A DNA stretch of 64,000 nucleotides from Picocystis sp. L7 (lineage: Eukaryota; Chlorophyta; Picocystophyceae; Picocystales; Picocystaceae), in NCBI GenBank assembly GCA_020975725.1, contig QXJR01000003.1, positions 186,001 to 250,000 of the forward strand, written 5' to 3'. The position numbers and the translations under genes were made by a program. Under the pieces are notes generated by a model that was not told where the DNA came from, did not search any database, and saw nothing but the letters and a program-made list of their open reading frames with translations. Each line of letters starts with the position of its first letter. The first letter of the stretch is position 1. Below are positions 25,989 through 36,804 of the stretch, piece by piece.

Positions 25989-28151
25989 ATGTCTGTGAAG
26001 GACGACGATTGCGTGAGCCAAATGGACGGAAATCTGGATGTGCAAGCTTGCCAAAGTGTGAAATGTCAACCACCTGTGCTTAAAGGGTGGGTACCATCAG
26101 TTGCATGTGATTTGAAACCGAGGAAAGGAACCGCCCATCTCAATGCTGAAGAAGAAGCATGGTGTCAATCATGTGCAGCTAGTCTCCAAGTCGACAAACT
26201 TGCAAGGTGGAGGAAGAAAACTTCGAAAGGTCAAAACAGACTAAAGTATCCTCAAGTACTTGTTGATGGTACAGTTTTACTTGATCGTTGGGAATGCAAT
26301 GCTTTGAATCAATGCGGATGTCGAGCGCAAATCATGTTGATGAGAGGAATCGATGGGGTTCTTACTTTGTTGGAAAAGGGAAGGCACATCCACCAACCTG
26401 CATCTATTGCTAGAAGACCAAGGGGTGTGGCAAGAAATTTGAAGGTTGAGCTGCTACAGTACGTTGGGAGCGACATGACGGTGCCAAAAATCATGCATGA
26501 GCTCGAGAACAAGGGTTGGAATCTAGAAGGGGTCACAAAGACACAAGTGAAGAACTTTCTTGCTCACGAGCGAAAGAAAATCTCTTTGAAAGGCACAATG
26601 TTGGATTTCCAAGAGTTCATAAGCACATTCAAGTTTGATGTATGCAAAGCATACAATGGTGATGAGTGCTTTATCGTGAATTCAGAACTGCAAGTTGATG
26701 AGCAAAAGGAAGAGGAGACATACAAGTTGAAATTGAGCATGAGTTGTCCGACAATGGTGAAGTGGGCACAGGCAGTCGCAAACGTAGATCAAGTTACACA
26801 ATTGACTTTGGACGCCACTTTCGGAATAGTCACCAACGATTCGCATATCTTAATGGCATCAGGTATAACTGATTGTGCTGGTCACTGGTTCCCGTTGTTG
26901 TACTCCATCGTTCCTACGGAGAGCACGCACACCACCGTGTTCCATTTGGACTCCTTATGGCAAGTGTTGGGGTCTAATGCAATGGCATTTTTTGACAATG
27001 CCTACATACTCAAGGATGCGGGGGCTGGGTTGCACGCCGGGGTGCGTGCTTTCATGGAGAAAAAAGAGTGCACCTGGCACCAACAAGATTGTTATGCTCA
27101 CTTGAGTAGAGTAGACGGTAATCTTCAACAAGCTTGCAAGAAGTACCAAATTCCTACTCATGTTGGCCAGCTCATTGGAAAAGTGATCAAAAACATTTCA
27201 TATTCAGCATCCAAGAAGGTAAGGGACAAGTTGCTTCAAAAGTTTGAACAAGAGTTTGCACCGTTTCAAAATTTCATGGTATGGTGGAAGCAAACATATG
27301 GTGGTCCATTCAAATATTGGGCAAGATGTGATGCTCCACCAGGATATCCCGTTAGTAACCAAGGACATGAGAGTCACAACAATACATTCAAAAGGGTTCA
27401 CATGCCAAGTAGATCAACGCAAAGAAGAGTCGATCTACTCAAAGCATTAGCACCCTTGAAGCTTGGAGTATCATCCTTTGTAAGAGAGAAAACAAGGGAG
27501 TATGAATTTCAACGTGTACCTCGATTGGACTTGGACGCCAAGCTTTGGCAAGATGTTAATTCCCTCATGATGTGTTCTGATTGGGCCTTGAGACAATGTG
27601 TCGAGCAATACACGCTCTTTCCCTCAAAGAGCGTGATAGAGGCATCTTGGTGCGAGGCTTTGAAGTCAGCAGAACAGGAACTACTTGAACTGAAAGTCCA
27701 TTCTACAGCAAAACACTCTGACATTATGGAGGTGGTTGATCAGAAAATGCAAAAACTTCTCCATGCAAAGGCCACCCAACATGTCGAGCAAGGCTGCATG
27801 CCGCTTGACGATGAATGCCTCGCTGACTTTTTCCATCGCAAACACCAATGGGACACCCTCCATCAGCAGTGCTCATGCTGGCGATTCTTAGACAAGGAAG
27901 TATGCAAACACATCTGTGCAAAAAAAGTTGCGGATGGTTTGCTGAATATACCAAGCGCCTTCAAGATATTCCAGTTTTCAAAATTTCAGCAACTCAAGAT
28001 CCAGTCCATGCGATCAAAAACCTACAAACAAAGGGCACGGGATGCAGTTAACGATGCCCGCATCAAGCGGATGAAGCTGGGTGAACAAGAGCTCCGGGAG
28101 CTTGTACTAACAAGTCAAGACCAAGCCAACCTCCCTACCAGTTTGAATTGA
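25989..28151 (+). CDS. MULE transposase with FLYWCH-type and SWIM zinc fingers
   Basis: 720 residues from ATG 25989. An N-terminal FLYWCH-like finger lies near residues 88-140 (LDRWECNALNQCGCRAQIML, then KGRHIHQP). The RNase-H-like DDE core has the first aspartate in LTLDATFGIV (about 274), the second in FFDNAYILKDAGAGL (about 337), the family's C-x2-H in DCYAHLSR, and the catalytic glutamate in NQGHESHNNTFKR (about 461). A SWIM zinc finger, CSCWRFLDKEVCKHIC, lies near 627-642. The triad and fingers all look intact. The last eleven codons and the stop lie inside the right terminal repeat. Codon use is AT-richer than host genes, and the interior is visibly AT-richer too, suggesting a foreign origin. 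Confidence 0.9.
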   Translation: MSVKDDDCVSQMDGNLDVQACQSVKCQPPVLKGWVPSVACDLKPRKGTAHLNAEEEAWCQSCAASLQVDKLARWRKKTSKGQNRLKYPQVLVDGTVLLDRWECNALNQCGCRAQIMLMRGIDGVLTLLEKGRHIHQPASIARRPRGVARNLKVELLQYVGSDMTVPKIMHELENKGWNLEGVTKTQVKNFLAHERKKISLKGTMLDFQEFISTFKFDVCKAYNGDECFIVNSELQVDEQKEEETYKLKLSMSCPTMVKWAQAVANVDQVTQLTLDATFGIVTNDSHILMASGITDCAGHWFPLLYSIVPTESTHTTVFHLDSLWQVLGSNAMAFFDNAYILKDAGAGLHAGVRAFMEKKECTWHQQDCYAHLSRVDGNLQQACKKYQIPTHVGQLIGKVIKNISYSASKKVRDKLLQKFEQEFAPFQNFMVWWKQTYGGPFKYWARCDAPPGYPVSNQGHESHNNTFKRVHMPSRSTQRRVDLLKALAPLKLGVSSFVREKTREYEFQRVPRLDLDAKLWQDVNSLMMCSDWALRQCVEQYTLFPSKSVIEASWCEALKSAEQELLELKVHSTAKHSDIMEVVDQKMQKLLHAKATQHVEQGCMPLDDECLADFFHRKHQWDTLHQQCSCWRFLDKEVCKHICAKKVADGLLNIPSAFKIFQFSKFQQLKIQSMRSKTYKQRARDAVNDARIKRMKLGEQELRELVLTSQDQANLPTSLN

Positions 28152-28778
28152 TGCACCTGGTTGTTTGCACGTGGCAGTTTCTCCCGTTCCCATACGCATG
28201 CCGCAAGTTCCCCATCCCATCGACGCTCGGCTAGTGCCCCCATTTGCGTTTCTTCCAGCTCATTGTCATGCTCGAGGAAGCTAGACAACCGCTTGCACAT
28301 CCCTCGAACGTGCACCTGCAGGACGAGCATCTCCACGCCAGCTTGATCGTCCTGCAGGCACAGGTGCGCCCGTGTTCCTTCCGTCGTCCTCGTGGACAGT
28401 ATCGCTCCATCCTTGCCTTCGTCCCTGAGCTCCCCGTGCCCGTCGCACCTCCGTTTCATGCGCGCGCCATCCCAGCTGCCACACCATCTTCCGTGCGTCG
28501 CGTCGTCCGTCGCTCCCGTGCAGGCTGGGTTTTCTGGTCCTTCGGAGGCCTTGGATTTGTTGTCGATGGGTTCCCTTTCCGTTGGGTTCGAGTCCGGTTC
28601 TTGATGGATCTCATCGGAGACCTTTTCCCGATGAGCCAGAAGCAAATTCCCTTTCGACCGGGTCTTCATCCCTCTTCGATTGGGTTGGGTCCGAACCAGG
28701 GTGTATCTTCCGAATGGGGTGTGAAACCAGGGGGGGTCGAGTTTCAGCCCTCGGTGGGGTCATTTTTCAGTCGCTTCC
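28118..28778 (-). repeat. right terminal inverted repeat of the MULE (661 bp)
   Basis: Reverse complement of 25050-25710, same length with no gap seen, including a matched run of seven G/C bases near 28731-28737. It encodes the C-terminal tail of the transposase at its inner end. Confidence 0.9.
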
Positions 28779-28789
28779 CCCCCCCCCCC

Positions 28790-29854
28790 GGCCCGGAAGA
28801 AAGGCGGGAAATGACTCGACGGTCGACGTGCCCGGAGCGATGGTCCCCACCGTCTTCCACCGAGGAAACGTGGCCCAGGGGCGCCAATTGCGCCGAGGAG
28901 GCGTAGATCCTCGACGGCTCATCGTCCGGGAAGGGATCCACGTTCGGGTCCAATCCTATCCTTGTAGCCCGCTTGTGACTATACCGCAGAGGATTGGGTC
29001 GTTCCCCTCCCTTCCGATGGCTCCCAGCAGGACCTGGGTCCTCCACTGATGGGGACAGGTTTCCAATCCACCTTCTCGCTTCGGTCGGAGTTTTCGAGGT
29101 TGGTTTCCCAGTTCCCCACAGCGGGTTGGGTCTGTCCGAGTGGATTCTCCGCCGTTGCTACAGGGGGGGTAGTTGTGGGCCTGGAATGGGTGGTGGTGTG
29201 GGAGACACGACCCTGTGACCGGACAACACAGGGTCGCGAGCGTGGAGGGGCATCCCACCCGCGGATGGAACGGGATCCACATGCCGGGGACGGAGCGCAG
29301 GGAGGTCCTTCTCGATTTGCAAGGAAGGGGAACGCCCTTCCCCACGTCGAACGTCCACGTCGAGTGGGAAGGTCGGGGGTGGCAAGCATGGACGGTTGCA
29401 GGACACAGAACCCGTGGGCTTTCCCTTCCACCCCTCCTGTTGATCCTACAGAAGGTTTTGGCTGGGTTGGATGTGCAACATCCATGGATTCTTCCTGCAG
29501 ACGCGGTGGTGTACGTACCCACACGGTTTCCATCCTGCTCCTCCCCTCCCTTCCAATCGTTCCTTTCTCCCCCGGTTCAACTTCGCCGATAGAAGGAACT
29601 TCGTCCTCCTTGTCTTCGGTTCTATCCCGAAATACCCCGGGATGGACGTCGGGGTGCCCATTCCCGCAGAGGACAATCCTCCGTCCTCCTTAGACCTTCC
29701 GCACGAGCACGCGGCATTCCTCTGCGGACCACGTCGGTTCGATCGCGTCCTCCGCGTCCATTGGGGTTGTGAAGGTGTGGCAGTGGCAGTTCCTGGTGGC
29801 GCGTGCTGCGCGTGCTGCGCTCGAACTTCGCGCATCGCGCATCTGCAAGGCGCC
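28790..29854. other. intergenic region upstream of clathrin heavy chain, formerly part of the MCM5-clathrin divergent promoter
   Basis: About 1.06 kb, GC-rich, with open frames on both strands rich in P, S, R and G and no recognisable motif, so taken as non-coding. The 20-mer GTGCTGCGCGTGCTGCGCTC at 29812-29831 is identical to one at 4264-4283. GGGTTGGGTC and CGTTCGGGTCC motifs occur at about 29123 and 28940. Confidence 0.5.
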
Positions 29855-32800
29855 ATGGCTGCGCCTGCACAGGCGCCCATCGTCATGAAGGAGGCCATGC
29901 TGGTGCGTGCGAAGCGAAGGAAGGAAAAAAGCGAGTATGGGGAAGGAAAGAAGGACGAACGAACGGGAAACAACGCGAGGGATGTCCACGCGTAGAGCTG
30001 GAGAAAAAGAAAAACGCGACCAGACGAAACGAAACGGGCCCGTCGAACATGTGCGATTCGGATGTCCGAGGACAGCATCCGTGAATGAAGCACAAGGAAA
30101 CGAAACGTGGAAGAAAACGGGCGGAACGGAGCCGAGCGTGAACGACGTAAAGACGCCGATCGGCTCCCATGGAACGACACGAGCCGAAGGAACGAAACGG
30201 ATCACGACCTGCAGGCAGTGCCGAATGGCGTGGAAAGGCGGTCTGCGGAAAGGGAAAAGACGAGGGGAGGGAGCGCAAGGCTTGATGTCGGATTTGCCGT
30301 GAAGGTGTCGGGAGTTCCGACGAGACCGCCCGCGTGGGAACCAAGAGCTGACGCGCCCGCCATCACACCTTGCCTGCGTACAAAACAGCTTCCTACCATT
30401 GGTGTGCAGCAGCAGTTCATCTCCTTCACCAATGTGACCATGGAATCCGAAAAATTCATCTGCGTCCGAGAAACGGCCAGCCAAGGGGCCAGCCAGAACA
30501 GTTTGGTGATCGTGGACATGGATACACCCATGCAACCCTTGCGTCGCCCCATCTCAGCAGACTCGGCACTTATGAATCCAACAAGCAAAATCATCGCATT
30601 AAAAGCGAGCGTTCAGGGAACAAGCCAGGAACATCTCCAAGTGTTCAATATCGAGCTGAAGGCAAAGGTGAAGTCGTACCAGATGAATGAGCAGGTGGTC
30701 TTCTGGAAATGGATTTCACAACACACGCTTGGCATTGTGACGGCTACAGCTGTGTATCACTGGTCGATCGAAGGTTCCTCGGAGCCCACAAAAATCTTTG
30801 AAAGGACAGCGAACTTGAATGGCACGCAGATCATCAGCTACAAAACCGACCCCACAATGAAATGGTGCGTGTTGATTGGCATTGCCCCGGGAGCGCCAGA
30901 ACGCCCTCAACTTGTCAAGGGTTTCATGCAGTTGTACTCAGTCGACCAACAGCGTAGCCAAGCATTGGAGGCCCATGCCGCTTCCTTCGCAACTGTCCGA
31001 GTGCCAGGGAATGTAGAGGCAAGTACGGTCATTGCCTTTGCTTCAAAGACAATCGCCGATGGCCAAATCGTTTCAAAAATCCATGTCATCGAACTTGGTG
31101 CACAACAAGGTCGTGCTCCTTTCCAGAAGCAACAGAAAGACCTTTTCTTTCCTCCAGATTTTCAGGATGATTTCCCGGTTTCCATGCTAGTCAGTGACAA
31201 GTACGGCCTTATCTACGTGGTGACAAAACTGGGCCTCCTCTTCGTGTATGATCTGGCCACGGCCACTGCTATATATCGCAGCAGGATCAGTCCTGATCCA
31301 GTCTTTTTGGCAGTCGATGCTCCTTCCAACGGCGGTTTTTATGCCATCAATCGGAGGGGGCAGGTACTCCTGGCCACGGTAAACGAGCAGACCATGGTTC
31401 CCTTCATTGCTCAGCAGCTGCAAAATCTCGAGCTTGCATTAGCAGTGGCGAGGAGGGGCAACTTGCCAGGTGCCGAATCGCTCACCACCCAAAACTTTGA
31501 GAGACTTTTCTCTATGGGCAGGTTCAAGGAAGCAGCGGAACTTGCTGCAGAGTCTCCCCAAGCTGCCCTTCGCACCAAGGCGACAATTGAACGCTTCAAG
31601 TCTGTACCCCCCCAGCCGGGCCAAACCAGCCCACTGCTGCAATACTTTGGCATCCTGCTCACAAAGGGACGTTTGAACGAATTTGAGACTGTGGAGCTAG
31701 GAAAGTTGGTCCTGCAGCAAAACAAGAAGCAACTCTTAGACAACTGGTTTAAGGAGGAGAAGCTTACGTCAAGCGAGGAGCTGGGTGATATGGTGAGCAG
31801 GGCAGGCGACAATGATATGGCACTGAAGATCTACGAAAAGGCCCAAGCTACGCCCAAAGTCATTGCGGCGTATGCAAGCATTGGTGACTTGGAAAAGGTC
31901 GTTGAATACAGCGGACGCGTGGGTTATACACCAGACTACCTTTACCTGATGCAGACCTTGCTGATGAACAACCCTGATGGTGCACTGAAACTTGCCCAAA
32001 TGCTTGTGAAGCAGCCGGACCCCCCTCTTGAGATCAATGCGATAGCAGATTTGTTTCTGCAGAGAAACATGGTGAGGGAGGCCACCACGTTCTTGTTGGA
32101 GGTTCTCAAGCCAGATCTTGAAGAGCATGCAATGCTCCAAACAAAGGTCCTTGAGATTAATCTGGTTGCTTTCCCGAATGTGGCGGATGCGATTCTCGCA
32201 AATGGAATGTTCTCTCACTATGATAAGCCGAGGGTGGCGCAGCTTGCGGAGAAGGCTGGCCTTTACATGCGGGCTCTCCAGCATTACACGGAGCTGCCTG
32301 ACATCAAACGTGTGGTAGTCAACACCCATGCCATTGAACCTCAACAGTTTGTGGAGTACTTCGGTACCCTCAGCCCTGAATGGGCCCTCGAGTGTTTGAA
32401 AGAGCTGATGCTCACCAACGCCCGTCAGAATCTCCAGCTGGTTGTTCAAGTGTGCAAAGAGTATTCAGATCAACTTGGGAACGACAACATCATCAAGCTA
32501 TTCGAAGAATTCAAATCTTATGAAGGTTTGTTTTATTTCATTGGAGGTATCATTGCCTTTAGCCAGGATAGTAATGTGCACTTCAAGTATATTGAAGCTG
32601 CAACGAAGATCAATCAGCTGAAAGAAGTGGAAAGAATCACCAGAGAAAGCAGTGTGTATGACCCAGAGAAAGTCAAGCGATTTTTGATGGACGTGAAGCT
32701 CCCAGACGCCCGCCCCCTTATCAATGTTTGTGACAGGCACGGGTTCGTGTCGGACTTGACGCATTATCTATATGCAAACAACATGCTGCGTTACATTGAA

Positions 32801-35479
32801 GGGTACGTACAAAAGGTGAATCCCTCCAGCACGCCTGATGTTGTCGGCCAGCTGCTTGACGATGAAGCAGACACCACGTTTATCACAAATTTGATCCTTT
32901 CGGTCAGATCCTTGCTGCCTGTTGAGCAGCTTGTAGACGTTGTGGAGAAGAGGAACCGTTTGAAGCTACTCACCCAATTCTTGGAGCATCTGGTTGGTGA
33001 GGGCAGCAAAGACACGCATGTGCACAATGCTCTTGGCAAGATTATTGTGGACGCAAACAACAATCCCGAGCACTTCCTAACCACGAACCCATACTACGAC
33101 AGTAGAGTGGTAGGCAAGTTCTGCGAGAAGCGGGACCCAAATCTGGCTTGCATTGCGTACAAGAGAGGAGAGTGTGACATGGAGCTGATCGAGGTCACAA
33201 ACAAGAACAGCATGTTCAAGGCTCAGTCCAGGTACATCGTGGAGAGGATGGACCCGGCGCTTTGGGAGACTGTGCTGGACGAGTCCAATCCCTACCGTAG
33301 GCAGCTCATCGACCAGACAGTTTCAACGGCTCTCCCTGAGTCAAGAAATCCAGAGCAGGTCAGTGTGACTGTGAAAGCTTTCATGACCGCTGAACTTCCA
33401 CATGAGCTCATTGAGCTCCTGGAAAAGATTGTTCTTCAGTCCAGTGCCTTCAGTGGGAATCCCAATCTGCAGAATCTGCTCATTCTCACTGCAATCAAGG
33501 CTGACCAGACGAGGGTGATGGACTATGTGAACCGCTTGGACTCTTTTGACGGTCCAGCTGTCGGGGAGATAGCCGTAAATGCAGAGCTTTATGAAGAAGC
33601 ATTTGTGATCTACAAGAAGTTCAATCTCAATGTTCAGGCCATTAGGGTTCTTTTGGACAACGTGGAGAGCTTGGAGCGTGCCCATGAGTTTGCTACCAAA
33701 GTCGAGGAGGCAGGTGTTTGGAGCGAGTTGGCAAGAGCACAGCTTGAGCAAGGCTTCATCACAGAAAGCATTACCAGCTACATTAGAGCAGGCGACCCTG
33801 ATAACTGGGCAGAGGTTATATCGGCTGCACGTGGAGCAGAGTGCTACGAGCAGCTGGTCAAGTTCTTGCTCATGGCTAGGAAGAAAATCAAGGAGGAGAA
33901 GGTAGACGAAGAATTGATCTATTCTTATGCGAAGATTGGACAGATTGGGGCTATTGAAGAGTTTATCGCTGGGAGTCACTTGGCAAACATCAACACCGTG
34001 GGCGACCGATGCTTTTTCGAGGAGATGTATGAAGCAGCCAAGCTGTTGTATACCTCCATTTCTGCGTGGGGGAGCTTAGCATCTACACTTGTCAAGCTGC
34101 ACCAATTCCAGCAGGCTGTAGATGCAGCGCGCAAGGCAAACAGTGGCAAGACCTGGAAGGAGGTTTGCTTTGCTTGCGTGGACGAGGGAGAATTTAGGCT
34201 GGCACAGGTCTGTGGGTTGAACATCATCATTAACTCCGATGACTTGGAACAAGTGAGTGAATACTACCAGAAGAAGGGTAAGTTCGAGGAGCTCATTGCC
34301 TTGCTGGAGAGTGGCATTGGCTTGGACCGTGCGCACATGGGCATTTTCACGGAGCTCGGAATTATTTATGCCAAGTACATGCCAATCAAGCTGATGGAGC
34401 ACTTGAAGCTGTTCAGTTCCAAGTTGAACATTCCGAAGCTGATTCGTGTTTGCGAGGAACAGCAGCACTGGAAGGAACTTGCTTACCTGTATGTACAGTA
34501 CGACGAGTATGACAACGCCCTTATGGTAATGATCAATCATTCTCCAGAGGCCTGGGATCACTTGCAATTCAAGGATGTGGCTGTCAAGGTTGCAAACATG
34601 GAGCTGTACTACAAGGCGGTGAACTTCTACCTGGAGGAACAACCGCAGCTGCTCAATGACATGCTCAATGTCCTTTCTTCGCGGATCGACCATGCACGTG
34701 TGGTAGATATAGTGAGGAAAGCAGGCCACCTACCCTTGATCCGCACGTATCTCAACGCCGTGCAAGACAACAACTTGGTTTCTGTAAACGAGGCCATCAA
34801 TGAACTCTGCATTGAAGAAGAGGACTTTGATGCACTGAGGGAGAGCATCAACACGTACGACAACTTCGATCAGATCCAACTTGCGTTGAAGATCGAAAAC
34901 CACGAACTGATCGAGTTCCGCAGGATCGCAAGCCACATATACAAGAAGAATTTGAGATGGAGGCAGAGTGTGGACTTGTCGAAGAAGGACAAGCTCTACA
35001 AGGATGCGATGGAGACCGTAGCGGAGAGCGGCGAGTCCGAACTTTCAGAGGAGCTTCTCACGTTCTTTATTGAGGAGGACAATAAGGAATGTTTCGCAGC
35101 TTGCCTGTTCACTTGTTACGACCTGGTAAAACCGGACGTAGCCCTCGAGCTGGCGTGGTTGAATGGTTACATGGAGTACGCCATGCCGTATCTCATTCAG
35201 TTTGTGCGGGAGTACAGTAGCAAGGTGGACATGCTTGTTGCAGACAAGGCCGATCGACGAAAGGCAGAGGAGGCGGAGAGCGCGAAATCCAAGGCAGCAG
35301 AGGTTCAAGCCAACATGCACGCCCCACTTCTTCCACCTGGTCTCCCAGCGCCCAACATGCCGATGGAGCAGCATGGCCAGCCCACCAGCTATGGGCAGTA
35401 CACACCGATGCTACCTCAATTTGCCCACAATGGCATGATGGCTCAGCAGGACGCCATGGGTGGACCGCCCATGTATTAG
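29855..35479 (+). CDS. CHC: clathrin heavy chain, one intron after codon 16
   Basis: Exon 1 (29855-29902) encodes [16 protein letters not shown]; exon 2 (30389-35479) continues [20 protein letters not shown], matching the plant clathrin start closely. Total 1,712 residues, as expected. The N-terminal beta-propeller ([15 protein letters not shown] and onward), the ankle and leg alpha-zigzag repeats, and the trimerisation hub (WKRTIDL-like [23 protein letters not shown]... , shortened here) are complete, and the C-terminus is proline/methionine-rich ([12 protein letters not shown]). It forms the triskelion of coated vesicles at the plasma membrane, trans-Golgi and endosomes. The frame is open upstream of the acceptor, but those residues are R/E-rich intron sequence. 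Confidence 0.96.
29903..30388 (+). other. spliceosomal intron (486 bp) in the clathrin heavy chain gene
   Basis: Donor GTGCGTGCG, branch candidate GCTGAC with its A at 30351 and acceptor AAACAG ending at 30388, phase 0. The branch-to-acceptor distance (37 nt) is almost the same as in the SPOUT-type intron (36 nt). Confidence 0.88.
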
Positions 35480-35664
35480 ATCAGCCATTTTGGGCCATGC
35501 TCTCAGCCGGATGGATCCATTGACCCGCCGTTCTGCTCGTTTTTGCCTCCTGGGCTGCTGGTGATCGCACGAGCCCAGCGTATTCGCATGCATTTGTCAT
35601 GAATTTGTGTAGTATCAGGCCTCTTTCACCCACCTGTTGTTCTGGTCCACAGTTGGGAGGACGT

Positions 35665-36609
35665 TCACGTGGGTTCGAGTTGGGTCCCCGTCAACCCGTG
35701 CATGAGGATGCCACCAGCGACAGCGACGTTGAGCGACTCTTCCAACCCCGGCATGGGGATGCGCACCGGTGAGAAGCGACGCCATGCTTCCTCGCGCAAA
35801 CCATCCCCTTCGCTGCCCAGCAACAAGCACAGTGGTCGTGAAGTGCGGCTCGAACGCCAACGCGAAAGCCTGGCCTCGGCATCCGCGTCGGGCGCGGCTT
35901 CGGCGGCAAAGGCGTCCATGTCCAGCGCTTCGACCAGCTCCAACAGCTCCTCGAATTTCCCTCTGCGCGTGGGCAGGCGCAGGGATGCACCTCGCGAAGC
36001 ACGCATGGCCTTGTCGCCGAACACGTCCGCGCAACCGTCCACGAGGAAAGCGCCGTCCCAGCCCATCGCCGACGCCGTGCGCACCAGCGTCCCGACGTTT
36101 CCTGGATCCTGCACGCGGTCCAGTGCCAGGATTCGCTTCGTCGCGTTCGTCTCCCATCGATCCAGCTTCGGCACGTCCACCTCGGCCAACGCCAACACGC
36201 CATTCGAGCTCACCACGCCGGCCATGCGGTCCATGACTGCCGCCGACACCATCACGACGCGCTCGGCGAGGACACGTGCGTGTGCATGGATCCCATCTGG
36301 CGCGTTCTCCAGGCAGAACAAGGTGCGTATGGATCCAGGGAAACCACGTGCTTCGAATTCGCGGTCCGAACGCGCCAAGTGAGACGCGAATTCTTCCACT
36401 GGTGCGCTTCCCACCAACACCGTCGCACCCAACGCTTCGCGATGGCTGCGTTGGACGCGCAGCTTCGCCACGTGTCGCACGTAGGGATTGGAAGCGCTCG
36501 TCAGGCGGTCCACGTGGATCGGAAGAGGCGGACGAAGGGACTCCTCGCTCGCACGTGCAAACGTGCGAAAGGAAGTGCGCGAGCCAGGCGGAGACCACCA
36601 CAAACGCAT
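35665..36609 (-). CDS. SpoU/TrmH-family RNA 2'-O-methyltransferase, probably organellar
   Basis: 314 residues from ATG 36609-36607; the frame continues up to other ATGs at 36708 and 36666, so the start is uncertain. The first 35 residues (MRLWWSPPGSRTSFRTFARAS) are basic and serine-rich, like an organelle presequence. An RNA-binding N-terminal SpoU domain precedes the trefoil-knot methyltransferase, which carries motif 1 ALDRVQDPGNVGTLVRTASA, motif 2 CLLLGSEGDGLREEA and motif 3 IPMPGLEESLNVAVAGGILM. Family members methylate ribose in tRNA or 23S-type rRNA. The target cannot be told from sequence; chloroplast or mitochondrial rRNA is likeliest. Confidence 0.88.
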   Translation of the reverse strand: MRLWWSPPGSRTSFRTFARASEESLRPPLPIHVDRLTSASNPYVRHVAKLRVQRSHREALGATVLVGSAPVEEFASHLARSDREFEARGFPGSIRTLFCLENAPDGIHAHARVLAERVVMVSAAVMDRMAGVVSSNGVLALAEVDVPKLDRWETNATKRILALDRVQDPGNVGTLVRTASAMGWDGAFLVDGCADVFGDKAMRASRGASLRLPTRRGKFEELLELVEALDMDAFAAEAAPDADAEARLSRWRSSRTSRPLCLLLGSEGDGLREEAWRRFSPVRIPMPGLEESLNVAVAGGILMHGLTGTQLEPT

Positions 36610-36804
36610 GCTGCAAGCGGATGGGGAATGGTGGGCCCACCTTGAAAAAGTGAGGTCCACATGCATCCCATCCTTCTGCACAAGGTCATCCCACCGTTTA
36701 TTATCCATGTACGACAGCCACACACAAGGAAAGCAGGATGCAACGTCCGCAAGCCCGTACAATAGGGTGCGAGTGGGACAACACACCAGCGCTCCCAACC
36801 CAAC

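Larger units (their letters stand above)
25050..28778 (+). mobile_element. Mutator-like (MULE) DNA transposon, apparently complete
   Basis: A 3,729-bp element with 661-bp terminal inverted repeats (25050-25710 and 28118-28778) that look identical by eye, flanked on both sides by runs of C consistent with a target-site duplication of up to 11 bp, within the MULE range of 8-11. Between the repeats lies one long gene for a MULE transposase. Perfect repeats and an open transposase frame suggest a recent insertion. It sits between the divergently transcribed MCM5 and clathrin heavy chain genes. Confidence 0.9.

Noticed and set aside
28956-29693. Overlapping 180-210 codon frames on both strands upstream of clathrin
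   Set aside because: P/S/R/G-rich products with no motif; typical of GC-rich intergenic DNA and contradicted by each other.
30107-30388. N-terminal extension of clathrin read directly upstream of LPTIGVQQQ
   Set aside because: It is R/E-rich and unlike any clathrin; exon 1 at 29855 plus a 486-bp intron gives the expected N-terminus.
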